Under the pieces are notes generated by a model that was not told the DNA's origin, did no database searches, and saw only the letters and a program-made list of their open reading frames with translations. A DNA stretch of 45,461 nucleotides from the NCBI RefSeq assembly GCF_017356015.1, contig NZ_JAFIQV010000009.1, forward strand, positions 108,243 to 153,703, in the 5' to 3' direction. This DNA comes from Azospirillum sp. SYSU D00513. GTDB lineage: Bacteria; Pseudomonadota; Alphaproteobacteria; Azospirillales; Azospirillaceae. The position numbers and the translations under genes are program-made. Numbering within the stretch: the stretch's first letter is position 1; every line of letters begins with the position of its first letter. This document shows, piece after piece, positions 1-11,500 of the stretch.

Positions 1-3741
<3,741 letters not shown>

Positions 3742-3781
3742 GGGCGCACGGGTGCCGACGCGAGGCGGGAAGGATCAAGAG

Positions 3782-5899
3782 ATGGGCATGTACTCACCCG
3801 CGCCGGCCGGTCCGCTCGGCGGCCTCTGGGACGGCGCGCCGCCACCCGACGTCAACATCCTGGTGGTTGACGACGACGCCCGGAACCTGATGGCCGTGCG
3901 GGAGACCCTGGCCGGGCTGGGAGCGAACCTCGTGCTCGCCTCCTCCGGCGACGAGGCGCTGAAGCATCTGCTGTCGCGGGACTTCGCGCTGATCCTGCTG
4001 GACGTGCACATGCCGGGGATGGACGGCTATGAGCTGGCGGAGATGATCCGCAAGCGCGAGAAGTGCCGGCACATCCCCATCATCTTCCTGACCGCCATCA
4101 ACAAGGACCAGTTCCAGGTCTTCCGCGGCTATTCCGCCGGCGCGGTGGACTACATGTTCAAGCCGGTGGACCCGCAGGTGCTGACCTGCAAGGTCGCCGT
4201 CTTCGTCGAGCTGTACCGCAAGACCGAGGAGATCAAGCGCCAGGCCGAAGCCAAGCAGCAGCTCCTGGCCGAGAATTACCGGGTCAACCTGGAGAAGCTC
4301 CAGGCCGAGCGCGCGCTGCGCCAGGCGGAGGAGCGGCAGGCGCTGATCCTGCGCTCGTTGCCCATCGCGCTCTACACGGCCGACCTGACGCCGGGCCAGC
4401 CCTTCCGCTTCCTGTCGGGCAATGTCGAGGCGCTGTTCGGCTACCCGCCGGAGCGCTTCGTGGACGGCACCATGCTGTGGGAGGAAGGGTTGCACCCTGA
4501 CGACCGCGCGCGCGTGCTGGCCCAGATGGCAGCGCTGCCCGAGGCGGGATCCTGCACCACCGAATACCGCTGGCGCTGCGCCGACGGCAGCTACCGCCAC
4601 CTGCTGGACCAGGCCGTCGCCATCCCCGGCGAGGACGGGACGGCGCGCGAGCTGTTCGGCACCATCCTGGACGTCACCGAGACGCGGATGATGCAGGAAC
4701 AGCTCCTCCAGGCGCAAAAGATGGAGGTGGTGGGTCAGCTCACCGGCGGCATCGCGCACGACTTCAACAACATGCTGATGGTGGTGATCGGCAGCCTGGA
4801 GCGGCTGCTCCAGTCCCTGCGCGACGGCAAGGCGCCCGACCCGAAGACGGCGTCGCGGCGCGCCGACATGGCCTTGCAGGCGGCGCTGCGCTGCTCCGAC
4901 CTGACGCGGCGGCTGCTGACCTTCGCGCGGCGCCAGAACCTGCACCCGGAACCGGTAAACCTGAACGCGCTGGTGCTGGGCATGGGCGAGCTGTTCGAAC
5001 GGACGCTCGGCGGGAACGTCGAGGTGCGCACGGACTGCGCCGCCGAGAGCTGGCCGGCGCTGGTGGACCGGTCGCAGGCCGAATCCGTCCTGCTCAACCT
5101 CGTCATCAACGCACGCGACGCCATGCCGCGCGGCGGGACGCTCGCCATCCGCACCGCCAACATCCGGCTGGAGGAGCCGCTGACCAGCCACGGCATGACC
5201 GCCGGGCCGGGCGATTACGTGGTGCTGAGCGTGGCCGACAACGGCTGCGGCATGGCGCCGGAGGTGCTGGAGCGCGCCTTCGAGCCCTTCTTCACCACCA
5301 AGGAGACGGGCAAGGGCACCGGCCTCGGCCTGTCCATGATCTACGGCTTCCTCAAGCAGACGGGCGGGCTGGTGCGGATCGACAGCGCGGTCGGCAGCGG
5401 GACCAGCTTCCATCTGTACCTTCCGCGCGCGGCCGAGGCGCCGGCCGCCCCGCCGCCGGCCGGAGAGGGCGATCCGCTGACGGCGCTGCGCGGCTCGGGC
5501 GAAACCGTGCTGGTGGTGGACGACGACCACGACGTGCGCCGCGTCACCGTTCAGACGCTCCACGAACTCGGCTACCGGACGCTGGAGGCGGCGACCGGGC
5601 CGGACGCGTTGACGGTGATCCGGACGGCCCCCCGCGTCGACCTGCTGTTCAGCGACATCGTCATGCCCGGCGGCATGGACGGACGCGACCTCGCGCGCGA
5701 GGCCGTGCGGCTCCAGCCGCACCTGCGCGTCCTCTTCGCGTCCGGCTACGCGAACGGGGGACCGGCAACGGGCGGAGCCGGCGACGGGGCGGACCTGTCC
5801 TCCATCGAGATGCTGCTGAAGCCCTACCGCGACCACGAGCTGGCGCGTGCGCTCCGCCGCACGCTGGACCTCGCCACCCCCCCGCCCGTCGAGGCCTGA
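3782..5899 (+). CDS. REC-PAS-histidine kinase-REC hybrid sensor
   Basis: 705 residues. The start is the ATG at 3782, preceded by a GGGAAGGA Shine-Dalgarno; the frame is open further left, but only into the 3' end of the previous gene. Domains: N-terminal receiver with phospho-acceptor Asp74 ([11 protein letters not shown]) and the conserved Lys in FKPVD; a short coiled coil (about 145-180); a PAS fold (about 185-305); HisKA with His326 in GGIAHDFNN; HATPase with [16 protein letters not shown] and GTGLGLSM; C-terminal receiver with Asp625 ([12 protein letters not shown]). The kinase core resembles the class in which PAS kinases carry a C-terminal receiver. The N-terminal receiver could accept phosphate from the upstream multi-receiver kinase, making the two a relay pair. 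That link is inferred from adjacency. A 40-bp gap suggests co-transcription. Confidence 0.92.
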   Translation: MGMYSPAPAGPLGGLWDGAPPPDVNILVVDDDARNLMAVRETLAGLGANLVLASSGDEALKHLLSRDFALILLDVHMPGMDGYELAEMIRKREKCRHIPIIFLTAINKDQFQVFRGYSAGAVDYMFKPVDPQVLTCKVAVFVELYRKTEEIKRQAEAKQQLLAENYRVNLEKLQAERALRQAEERQALILRSLPIALYTADLTPGQPFRFLSGNVEALFGYPPERFVDGTMLWEEGLHPDDRARVLAQMAALPEAGSCTTEYRWRCADGSYRHLLDQAVAIPGEDGTARELFGTILDVTETRMMQEQLLQAQKMEVVGQLTGGIAHDFNNMLMVVIGSLERLLQSLRDGKAPDPKTASRRADMALQAALRCSDLTRRLLTFARRQNLHPEPVNLNALVLGMGELFERTLGGNVEVRTDCAAESWPALVDRSQAESVLLNLVINARDAMPRGGTLAIRTANIRLEEPLTSHGMTAGPGDYVVLSVADNGCGMAPEVLERAFEPFFTTKETGKGTGLGLSMIYGFLKQTGGLVRIDSAVGSGTSFHLYLPRAAEAPAAPPPAGEGDPLTALRGSGETVLVVDDDHDVRRVTVQTLHELGYRTLEAATGPDALTVIRTAPRVDLLFSDIVMPGGMDGRDLAREAVRLQPHLRVLFASGYANGGPATGGAGDGADLSSIEMLLKPYRDHELARALRRTLDLATPPPVEA

Positions 5900-5917
5900 G
5901 GCGCCGCGGCTCCAATC

Positions 5918-5934
5918 CCCCGGCGGAGCCGGGG
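5918..5934 (+). terminator. GC-rich stem-loop after the hybrid kinase
   Basis: CCCCGGC-GGA-GCCGGGG, a perfect 7-bp stem 18 bases after the stop codon. There is no T-run after it, so it may be a weak or Rho-dependent end point or only an mRNA 3' hairpin. Confidence 0.35.
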
Positions 5935-6006
5935 CACCGTCGGCCGCGCGCCCGGCCGGACACGCCTTTCATCCTGCATGTTCATTGGAAACGGTTTTGG
6001 TAAGGT

Positions 6007-6381
6007 ATGGTGATTTCGGAAGATGCACTCAATTTGCTTCGAAGTTCGATCAAGTCCATCTGGTCGCTTGAGCTTCTGCTGCTGATGAAGCGCGACCCGG
6101 GCCGGGCCTGGAGTTCTGACGACCTCATCCAGGAGATGCGCAGCAGCACGGTCGTGGTGCAGGAGGCGCTGGGCCATTTCCAGCAGGCCGGCCTCGTGGC
6201 CCAGGAGGCGGACGGCGCCTTCCGTTACCGCCCGGCCGCCGCCCTGCTCGACCAGTGGGCGGGCGAGATCGAGACGGCCTACGCCCAGAAGCCCTCGGCC
6301 GTCATGAAACTGATCTTCTCCTCGCCCGACAGCAAGGTGCAGATATTCGCGGACTCTTTTCTCTTCCGAGGAAAAGACTGA
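6007..6381 (+). CDS. Small winged-helix-like protein upstream of two DUF5985 genes
   Basis: 124 residues, soluble, no signal peptide. The pattern (WSLELLLLMKRDPGRAW, then a helix pair ending VVVQEALGHFQQAGLV and FRYRPA) looks like a helix-turn-helix followed by a beta wing, as in MarR/PadR-like proteins. The C-terminus (PSAVMKLIFSSPDSKVQIFADSF) resembles small uncharacterised proteins that I recall next to DUF5985 genes in other proteobacteria. ATG 6007 is used here; the adjacent GTG at 6010 is better spaced from the AAGG at 6002-6005 and is an alternative start. The next gene begins one base after the stop, so the two are translationally coupled. It could be a DNA-binding regulator or a partner of the membrane proteins; function is unknown. 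Confidence 0.8.
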   Translation: MVISEDALNLLRSSIKSIWSLELLLLMKRDPGRAWSSDDLIQEMRSSTVVVQEALGHFQQAGLVAQEADGAFRYRPAAALLDQWAGEIETAYAQKPSAVMKLIFSSPDSKVQIFADSFLFRGKD

Positions 6382-6382
6382 C

Positions 6383-6652
6383 ATGAGCCTATTGAAGTCT
6401 TCGGTCTATCTGCTCTGCTTCGCGTCGAGCTTCCTGTGCATGGCGCTGCTGGCCCGCAGCTATTTCCGGTCGCGGTCGCGGCTGCTGCTGTGGAGCATGC
6501 TCTGCTTCATCGGCCTGTCGATCAACAACCTGCTGCTCTTCGTCGATGTCGTGCTGCTGCCGACGACCGTCGACCTGCTTCCGCTACGCCACCTGTCGGC
6601 GCTGGGCGGGCTGGGCATCCTCCTCTACGGTTTCATCTGGGACGCGGACTGA
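6383..6652 (+). CDS. DUF5985 family membrane protein (first copy)
   Basis: 89 residues with three predicted hydrophobic segments (about 5-23, 33-52 and 68-85), separated by a basic loop (RSYFRSRSR) and an acidic C-terminus (GFIWDAD). The arrangement matches the small DUF5985 inner-membrane proteins, whose function is unknown. The stop (TGA 6650-6652) shares a base with the ATG of the next gene, and the start lies one base after the upstream stop. The three genes therefore form a tightly coupled cassette, probably made at fixed ratio. Confidence 0.82.
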   Translation: MSLLKSSVYLLCFASSFLCMALLARSYFRSRSRLLLWSMLCFIGLSINNLLLFVDVVLLPTTVDLLPLRHLSALGGLGILLYGFIWDAD

Positions 6653-6930
6653 TGAGCGCTACGGCCTACACCTACATCGCCGGCCTGATCACGATGGCCT
6701 ATGTCATCGCCGGGCTGTTCTTCTTCCGCTTCTGGCGCCGGACACGCGACGGGCTGTTCGTGAACTTCGCCTGCGCCTTCTGGCTGCTGGCGCTGACGCA
6801 GGGCATCCTGGCACTGGCCGGCATCATCCGCGAGGAGCAGAGCTGGATCTACCTGCTGCGCTTCCTCGCCTTCGTACTGATCATCGTCGGCATCCTGCGC
6901 AAGAACTACGGCCGGCCCCGGCGGGCCTGA
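6652..6930 (+). CDS. DUF5985 family membrane protein (second copy)
   Basis: 92 residues. The ATG at 6652 overlaps the previous stop (TGATG). Three hydrophobic segments (about 5-24, 37-58 and 69-85) and a basic RFWRRTRDG loop match the first copy in layout, though identity between the two is low. The pair could form a hetero-oligomer in the membrane. Position after two hybrid kinases suggests a link to signalling, but this is only by neighbourhood. The frame is open further left inside the first copy's coding region, where it is a shadow. Confidence 0.82.
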   Translation: MSATAYTYIAGLITMAYVIAGLFFFRFWRRTRDGLFVNFACAFWLLALTQGILALAGIIREEQSWIYLLRFLAFVLIIVGILRKNYGRPRRA

Positions 6931-6960
6931 GGGGGTATCAAGGAGGCACAGGCACCGGGA

Positions 6961-7617
6961 TCAGGGAACGCTGTCCAGCGCGATGGCCGCGAAATGGCAG
7001 CCGGCGGCGGCCAGCACGAAGCCGTGCCACACCGCGTTGTGGTAGCGGACCCGGTCCATGAGGTGGACCGCCGTCCCCGCCGTGTAGAGAAGGCCGCCCG
7101 CGACCAGCAGCACGAGCGAGGCAGTGGGGATCGTCGGCCACAGGCCCGGTTCCAGGAACAGAACGCCCCAGCCGAGCCCGAGATAGAGCGCGGTCCCCGC
7201 CCGCTCGAACCGCCGCGGAAAGCAGAGCTTCAACACGATGCCGAGGAGCGCGATGGACCAGGCGGCACCCAGCGCCGTCCCGTCCCCGCCGCCGCGCTGC
7301 ATGTGGCGGACGGCGAAGGGGGTGTAGCTGCCGGCGATCATCGCGTAGATCATCGCGTGGTCGAGGCGCCGCAGGATCTCCTTGAGCCGCCCGTCACGGG
7401 CCGTGTTGTAGGCGGCGGACGCCAGCAGCATCCCGCCGAGGCCCCCGAGATAGGCACCGAGCGCCAGCCATTCGGCGGCGGGCAGCCCGGCGCGGCTCGA
7501 CAGGAGCCAGACGCCCCCGCCCAGCCCGGCGAACAGGCCCAGGGCATGGACGGCCGCGTCGGCGCGGCGTTCGCCGGGCGTGTAGACAGGGAAGGCGGCG
7601 CTGCCGGTGTTTTGCAT
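6961..7617 (-). CDS. trhA: Hemolysin III / TrhA (PAQR family) membrane protein
   Basis: 218 residues from the ATG at 7617. The frame continues upstream, but that stretch is proline/arginine-rich and has no PAQR resemblance. About seven hydrophobic helices are visible. Family landmarks: HALGLF in helix 1, RRLDHAMIYAMIAGSYTPF in the middle (acidic/His residues of the proposed metal site), and near the C-terminus YHNAVWHGFVL followed by AGCHFAA. PAQR proteins of this bacterial type affect membrane fluidity homeostasis; the hemolysin name is historical. It faces the DUF5985 cassette tail to tail, with 30 bases between stops, and appears monocistronic. Confidence 0.9.
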   Translation of the reverse strand: MQNTGSAAFPVYTPGERRADAAVHALGLFAGLGGGVWLLSSRAGLPAAEWLALGAYLGGLGGMLLASAAYNTARDGRLKEILRRLDHAMIYAMIAGSYTPFAVRHMQRGGGDGTALGAAWSIALLGIVLKLCFPRRFERAGTALYLGLGWGVLFLEPGLWPTIPTASLVLLVAGGLLYTAGTAVHLMDRVRYHNAVWHGFVLAAAGCHFAAIALDSVP

Positions 7618-7684
7618 GGGGCCGGCAGTGTAAGGCGCCGTGCCCCCGCTGTCCAACCCCTCCGCCTTCCCCGGCGGTGCTCCG

Positions 7685-8842
7685 TTACTGGCCCGTGCCG
7701 TTTGACTGCCCCTCGGTCGGGCGGTTCGCCGGCTCCCCACCGCCGCCGGCCGAGGAGCCGGAGGACTGGAGGTTGGTCCGCTCGCTCTGGAGGCGGGTGA
7801 TCTCCTGGTTCAGCTGCTCGATCTGGGATTGCAGGTTGCCGCTCTGCTGGAGGACGCCCTGCTGGCGCGTGGTTTCCTCCCGCAGGGTCGCGAGCTGGCG
7901 CTGCAGCTCGTTCACCTGGTCCTGGAGCGTCGTCCGGGTCTGGGTCATCTGCTCGATCTGCTGGGCCGCGTTCGCCGAGTTGTCGCGCGTCTCGGTCAGC
8001 ACCTTGGACTGCGCGGCGATGTCCGCCGTGATCTGGCTGAGATTCTGCGTCGCCTGGGTGGCCGCCGTCTGCAGCTCCGCCAGCCGGCGCTCGCCCGCCG
8101 CGACCTGGGCCGTCGTCTCCTGGGCCTTCTGCTGGGCCGTCGTCAGGGCCTCCTGCGCCGCGGCCTCTTGCTGGCGAAGCTCGCCCAGCCGGGCCTGGAC
8201 CTGCTCCAGCTCGGTCGAGCGCTGGGCGAGAAGGTCAGTGACCTCCTTGGCCTGGCCGGCGAGGGTGGATTGCTGGTTGCGCAGGTCCTCGGTCTGGGAC
8301 TGGGCCTCGGCCCGGCGCTGCTCCAGGTCGGTCAGCGCCGCCTGGAGCTGCTGCTGCCGTTCGTCGCCCTGCTGGATCTGGCTCTGGAGATCCGCCCACC
8401 TCTGCTGGGCCTGCTGGAGTTCCGCGTTGATCGTCTCGCGCTGACCCTGGAGGCCGGTCAGCTCGGCGCGGCCCTGGTCGAGTTCGCCCCGTAGCCGCTC
8501 GATGTCCGCCTGGACGGCCGAGCGCTCGCCGGCGCTGGCCTGGAGTTCGGCGAGGCCGCGCTTGGCCGTGTCGGCCTCCGCCCGCGTGCCGGTCAAGTCC
8601 GCCGTCAGGGTCTGGTTCGTCTGGTTGGCGGTGCCCAACTGCTGTTCCAAGGTCGCGGCCTGCTGCCGCGCCGCGTCCCGCTCCTGACCGCGGCTGCCCG
8701 CCGCCGACCAGCCCCAGACCGCCGCGATGATCGCGATGGCGGACACCGCCGCCAGGATCTGCGTCGGCCGGTTGGACTTCAGGGACTCCGAAAATGAGCG
8801 CTCGTCGGACCGGATCGGGTGTCCCGGATCGTTCGCTGACAT
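7685..8842 (-). CDS. Membrane-anchored long coiled-coil protein
   Basis: 385 residues. A cytoplasmic N-terminus (about 1-26) is followed by one transmembrane helix (about 27-47, ILAAVSAIAIIAAVWGW). Residues about 52-360 are almost pure coiled coil, very rich in Gln, Ala, Leu, Thr and Glu (for example QQQLQAALTDLEQRRAEAQ), ending in a Gly/Ser-rich tail. GGAGAT lies about 10 bases before the ATG. No enzymatic motif is present. Such proteins are often annotated as chromosome-partition or TolA/SMC-like by composition alone; I do not support that here. It may be an envelope spacer or scaffold with the coil in the periplasm. The low-complexity coding makes similarity searches unreliable. Confidence 0.82.
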   Translation of the reverse strand: MSANDPGHPIRSDERSFSESLKSNRPTQILAAVSAIAIIAAVWGWSAAGSRGQERDAARQQAATLEQQLGTANQTNQTLTADLTGTRAEADTAKRGLAELQASAGERSAVQADIERLRGELDQGRAELTGLQGQRETINAELQQAQQRWADLQSQIQQGDERQQQLQAALTDLEQRRAEAQSQTEDLRNQQSTLAGQAKEVTDLLAQRSTELEQVQARLGELRQQEAAAQEALTTAQQKAQETTAQVAAGERRLAELQTAATQATQNLSQITADIAAQSKVLTETRDNSANAAQQIEQMTQTRTTLQDQVNELQRQLATLREETTRQQGVLQQSGNLQSQIEQLNQEITRLQSERTNLQSSGSSAGGGGEPANRPTEGQSNGTGQ

Positions 8843-9061
8843 GGGTGGCTATCTCCAGACATAGGGGATAGCAGGCAAACACGCAGGTGCCCCAACCGTC
8901 CACGGACCAATGGTGGGGCGCCCCGCACTCTTCCGGGCGGGGCGGGAGCATGCGGGCCATCCGCCAGCGCCCTGCCCACTCCTTCGGAACCTCGCCTGTC
9001 GGGCCGATGGAATTTTCCGCGCTTCCACGGACGGGACCATGGATTCCGGAAGTTCCATGAT
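8843..9061. other. Intergenic stretch upstream of the coiled-coil gene
   Basis: The gap between the coiled-coil gene and the M20 peptidase gene is about 250 bases. It holds the 9062-9090 stem-loop and presumably the promoter of the coiled-coil gene. I see no convincing gene or sigma-70 hexamer pair here. A GGAAC-like element on the minus strand near 9060 lacks a correctly spaced CGTT partner. Confidence 0.5.
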
Positions 9062-9090
9062 GCCGGCGGTCATGGACCGTGACCGCCGGC
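9062..9090 (-). terminator. Perfect 11-bp stem-loop ending the peptidase operon
   Basis: Arms 9062-9072 (GCCGGCGGTCA) and 9080-9090 with a 7-base loop start seven bases after the stop of the M20 gene. On the minus strand the hairpin is followed by ATCATGG, not a T-run, so it may terminate weakly or protect the mRNA 3' end. Confidence 0.5.
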
Positions 9091-9096
9091 TTTCCT

Positions 9097-10245
9097 TCAG
9101 TTGGCTGTTCCCAGACGGGCCAGCAGGCCGGCCACAAGACGCGCGCGCTGGGCGAGGCTGGCGATCTCGATGTGCTCGTTCAGCGTGTGATAGCCGTCGC
9201 CGGTCAGTCCGAGCCCGTCGAGCGTCGGAATCCCCCGCGCACCGGTGAAGTTACCGTCGGAACCGCCCCCGGCGCTGCCATGCGTGAGGTCGAAGCCGAG
9301 TTCGGCGGCGACGGTCCTGGCCAGCCCATAGAGAGCCATGGTCCCCTCGTCCGGCTCCCAGACCGGGCGGACGACGCCCCGCTCGACCGTGAAGCCGGTT
9401 CCATCCGCGTCCCGCCGCGTCAGCTCCATGATGCGGGTCACGCCCTGGTCGAGGTCGGCCTGCCGCTTCGCCATGCTCAGCGCCTCGGCGCGGCACTCGG
9501 TCGAGACACAGTTCACCCACTGGCCGCCCTGGACGACGCCGACGCTGAAGGTGCAGTCGTCGTTCGTCATGTCCTCGATGACGAGGATCTGGCGGGCCAT
9601 CTCCCGGATCGCCGAGCGTCCCGCCTTGAGCGCGGCACCAGCGTGGCTCGGGCGGCCATGGGCCGTCAGGTTGAAGCGGGCGATGGCGTAGCGGCCGGTC
9701 ACCACGCCCGTTCCGTCGATGGCGGGCTCCGGCACCAGGATGTATTTGTGGCGCTGCGCCTCCGCGACGATCAGCTCCCGTGTCCCCGGGCTGCCGATCT
9801 CCTCGTCCGAGGTCAGGAGCACATGAACCGGCAGCGCGGTTTCGATTCCGGCCTCGCGCAGCAGGGTCACCGCGTGCAGCGCGGCGAAGGTGCCCCCCTT
9901 CATGTCGAGGATGCCCGGACCGTAGCAGCGCCCGCCGTCGATGCGGAAGGGCAGCTTTTCCAGCGTGCCGATGGGATGCACCGTGTCCAGATGCGCCATG
10001 ACGAGGATGCCGGGCTCACCGGCGCGCGGGTGCGGAAAGGACGCCCTGATGCAGTCGCCGAGGCCGGCCGGTCCCTCCACCCTCTCCACCGAGGCGCCCA
10101 TGGCCGCCAAGTCCTCGGAGGCGAGAGTCATCATCCGGTTCACCGCCGCCCGGTCGAAGGTCGGGCTCTCGCACTCGACCCAGCGCCGGAGTCCGGCGAG
10201 CATCGCATCCACATCGGGCGTCAGCGCGTTCACGGAAATGCTCAT
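9097..10245 (-). CDS. M20 family metallopeptidase (glutamate carboxypeptidase / CPG2-like)
   Basis: 382 residues, cytosolic by lack of a signal peptide. M20 co-catalytic zinc signatures: HLDTVHP (about 84-90), the bridging Asp in GPGILDMKGG (about 113), the Glu pair in TSDEEIGSPG (about 146-147), and a later HGRPSHAG lid/dimer motif. The GILDMKGG form and gene length fit the carboxypeptidase G2 / ArgE-like branch, which removes C-terminal Glu or deacylates amino acids. It is the last gene of the leftward peptide unit, 31 bases after the second M20 gene. Alternative reading: an acetylornithine or succinyl-diaminopimelate deacylase homologue. Context favours peptide or N-acyl-glutamate turnover. 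Confidence 0.9.
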   Translation of the reverse strand: MSISVNALTPDVDAMLAGLRRWVECESPTFDRAAVNRMMTLASEDLAAMGASVERVEGPAGLGDCIRASFPHPRAGEPGILVMAHLDTVHPIGTLEKLPFRIDGGRCYGPGILDMKGGTFAALHAVTLLREAGIETALPVHVLLTSDEEIGSPGTRELIVAEAQRHKYILVPEPAIDGTGVVTGRYAIARFNLTAHGRPSHAGAALKAGRSAIREMARQILVIEDMTNDDCTFSVGVVQGGQWVNCVSTECRAEALSMAKRQADLDQGVTRIMELTRRDADGTGFTVERGVVRPVWEPDEGTMALYGLARTVAAELGFDLTHGSAGGGSDGNFTGARGIPTLDGLGLTGDGYHTLNEHIEIASLAQRARLVAGLLARLGTAN

Positions 10246-10276
10246 GTCCTGTCAACTCCCTTCGGGCTTCGGAGGC

Positions 10277-11440
10277 TCAGGCCGCCTGGAGACGGCGTTC
10301 GACGACGCGCGCCAGCAGGCTGGCGCCGACCGGCAGGATGCCGTCGTCGAGGACGAACGAGGGGTTGTGCAGGGCGACCGTTCCGGCATGGCCGACCCAG
10401 CAATAAGCACCCGGCACGGCGTGCAGCATGTCGGCAAAATCCTCGCTGCCCATGGTGGGGCGCGGGTCCGTGAGCACGTTCGCGTCGCCGACGATCTCGC
10501 GCGCCGCGTCGGCCATGGCCGCGGTTTCCGCGGGGTGATTCTCCAGGACCGAGAAGATGTCGCGGATGTCCACCTCGACGCGCACCTCGAAGCTTTCGGC
10601 GATGCCCGCGGCGATGGTGCGCAGGCGCGCGCGGACCAGCTCGCCGACCGCGTCGTCGAAGAAGCGGATCGTCCCGGCCAGCGTGGCTTCTTCCGGGATG
10701 ACGTTGTAGGCCGAACCGGAATGGATCTGGGTGATCGACAGGACCGCCGCCTTCAGCGGGTCGGCGTTGCGGCTGACCACGCTTTGCAGAGCCTGGGCCA
10801 ACGCCGTCGCGGCGACGATCGGATCGCGCGAGGCGTGCGGCATCGCGCCGTGGCTGCCCCGGCCGGTGATCCTGATGTCGAAGAAGCTGGCGCCGGCCAT
10901 CGCCTTGCCGGGGAAGACGGCGATCTGCCCGGCGTCCAGATCGGGCGAATTGTGCAGGCCATAGACCTCGGCGCAGGGGAAACGCTCGAACAGCTTGTCG
11001 GCGAGCATCGCGCGCGCGCCGCCCAGCCCTTCCTCCGCCGGCTGGAAGATGAAGAGCGCGGTGCCCGCGAAGTCCCGCGTCTCGGCGAGATAGCGCGCCG
11101 CCCCCAGCAGCATGGTCGTGTGGCCGTCATGGCCGCAGCCGTGGAAGCGGCCGGGCTTGGTCGAGCGGTAGGGCAGATTGGTCAGCTCGTCCATGGGCAG
11201 GGCGTCCATGTCCGCCCGCAGGCCCACGGTCCTGGCGCCATCCCGCTTTCCCTTCAGCACCCCGACGACCCCGGTGCGCCCGATCCCGCGATGGACCTCG
11301 ATGCCCCAGCCCGCCAGCTTTTCCGCGACGATGCCCGAGGTGCGCTCCTCCTCGAACCCGATCTCGGGATGGGCATGAAGGTCGTGCCTGATGTCCGCCA
11401 ATTCGCCGGAGAAAGCCTCGATGCGTGAAATGACCGGCAT
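10277..11440 (-). CDS. M20 aminoacylase / amidohydrolase (hippurate hydrolase-like)
   Basis: 387 residues. The start has RHDLHAHPEIGFEE, typical of the M20D aminoacylase/IAA-amino-acid hydrolase branch. Metal ligands are in FHGCGHDGHT (Cys/His) and QPAEEG (Glu pair), with a later GRGSHGAMPH lid motif and a C-terminal MGSEDFA. The family cleaves N-acyl amino acids or small amides in the cytosol. AAGGACA precedes the ATG. It lies between the M81 gene and the other M20 gene, with short gaps. The two M20 proteins belong to different branches, so they are not a recent duplication. Confidence 0.92.
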   Translation of the reverse strand: MPVISRIEAFSGELADIRHDLHAHPEIGFEEERTSGIVAEKLAGWGIEVHRGIGRTGVVGVLKGKRDGARTVGLRADMDALPMDELTNLPYRSTKPGRFHGCGHDGHTTMLLGAARYLAETRDFAGTALFIFQPAEEGLGGARAMLADKLFERFPCAEVYGLHNSPDLDAGQIAVFPGKAMAGASFFDIRITGRGSHGAMPHASRDPIVAATALAQALQSVVSRNADPLKAAVLSITQIHSGSAYNVIPEEATLAGTIRFFDDAVGELVRARLRTIAAGIAESFEVRVEVDIRDIFSVLENHPAETAAMADAAREIVGDANVLTDPRPTMGSEDFADMLHAVPGAYCWVGHAGTVALHNPSFVLDDGILPVGASLLARVVERRLQAA

Positions 11441-11500
11441 GATGATGTCCTTTTCGATGATCGCGATTTTTCTGGGTTGGCTTAAGTAGGCAGATTTTGG

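Noticed and set aside
3794..5836. A 680-codon open frame on the minus strand under the second hybrid kinase
   Set aside because: Low-complexity Arg/His/Gln-rich translation, antisense to a clear REC-PAS-kinase-REC protein.
7685..8842. Annotation of the coiled-coil protein as SMC- or TolA-like
   Set aside because: The resemblance rests on Gln/Ala/Leu-rich coiled-coil composition only; no ATPase head, hinge or TolA C-terminal domain is visible.
8990..9065. An EcfG-type (GGAAC-N16/17-CGTT) promoter for the coiled-coil gene
   Set aside because: GGAAC on the minus strand is followed by CGTC after 18 bases, which is outside the usual spacing and sequence.
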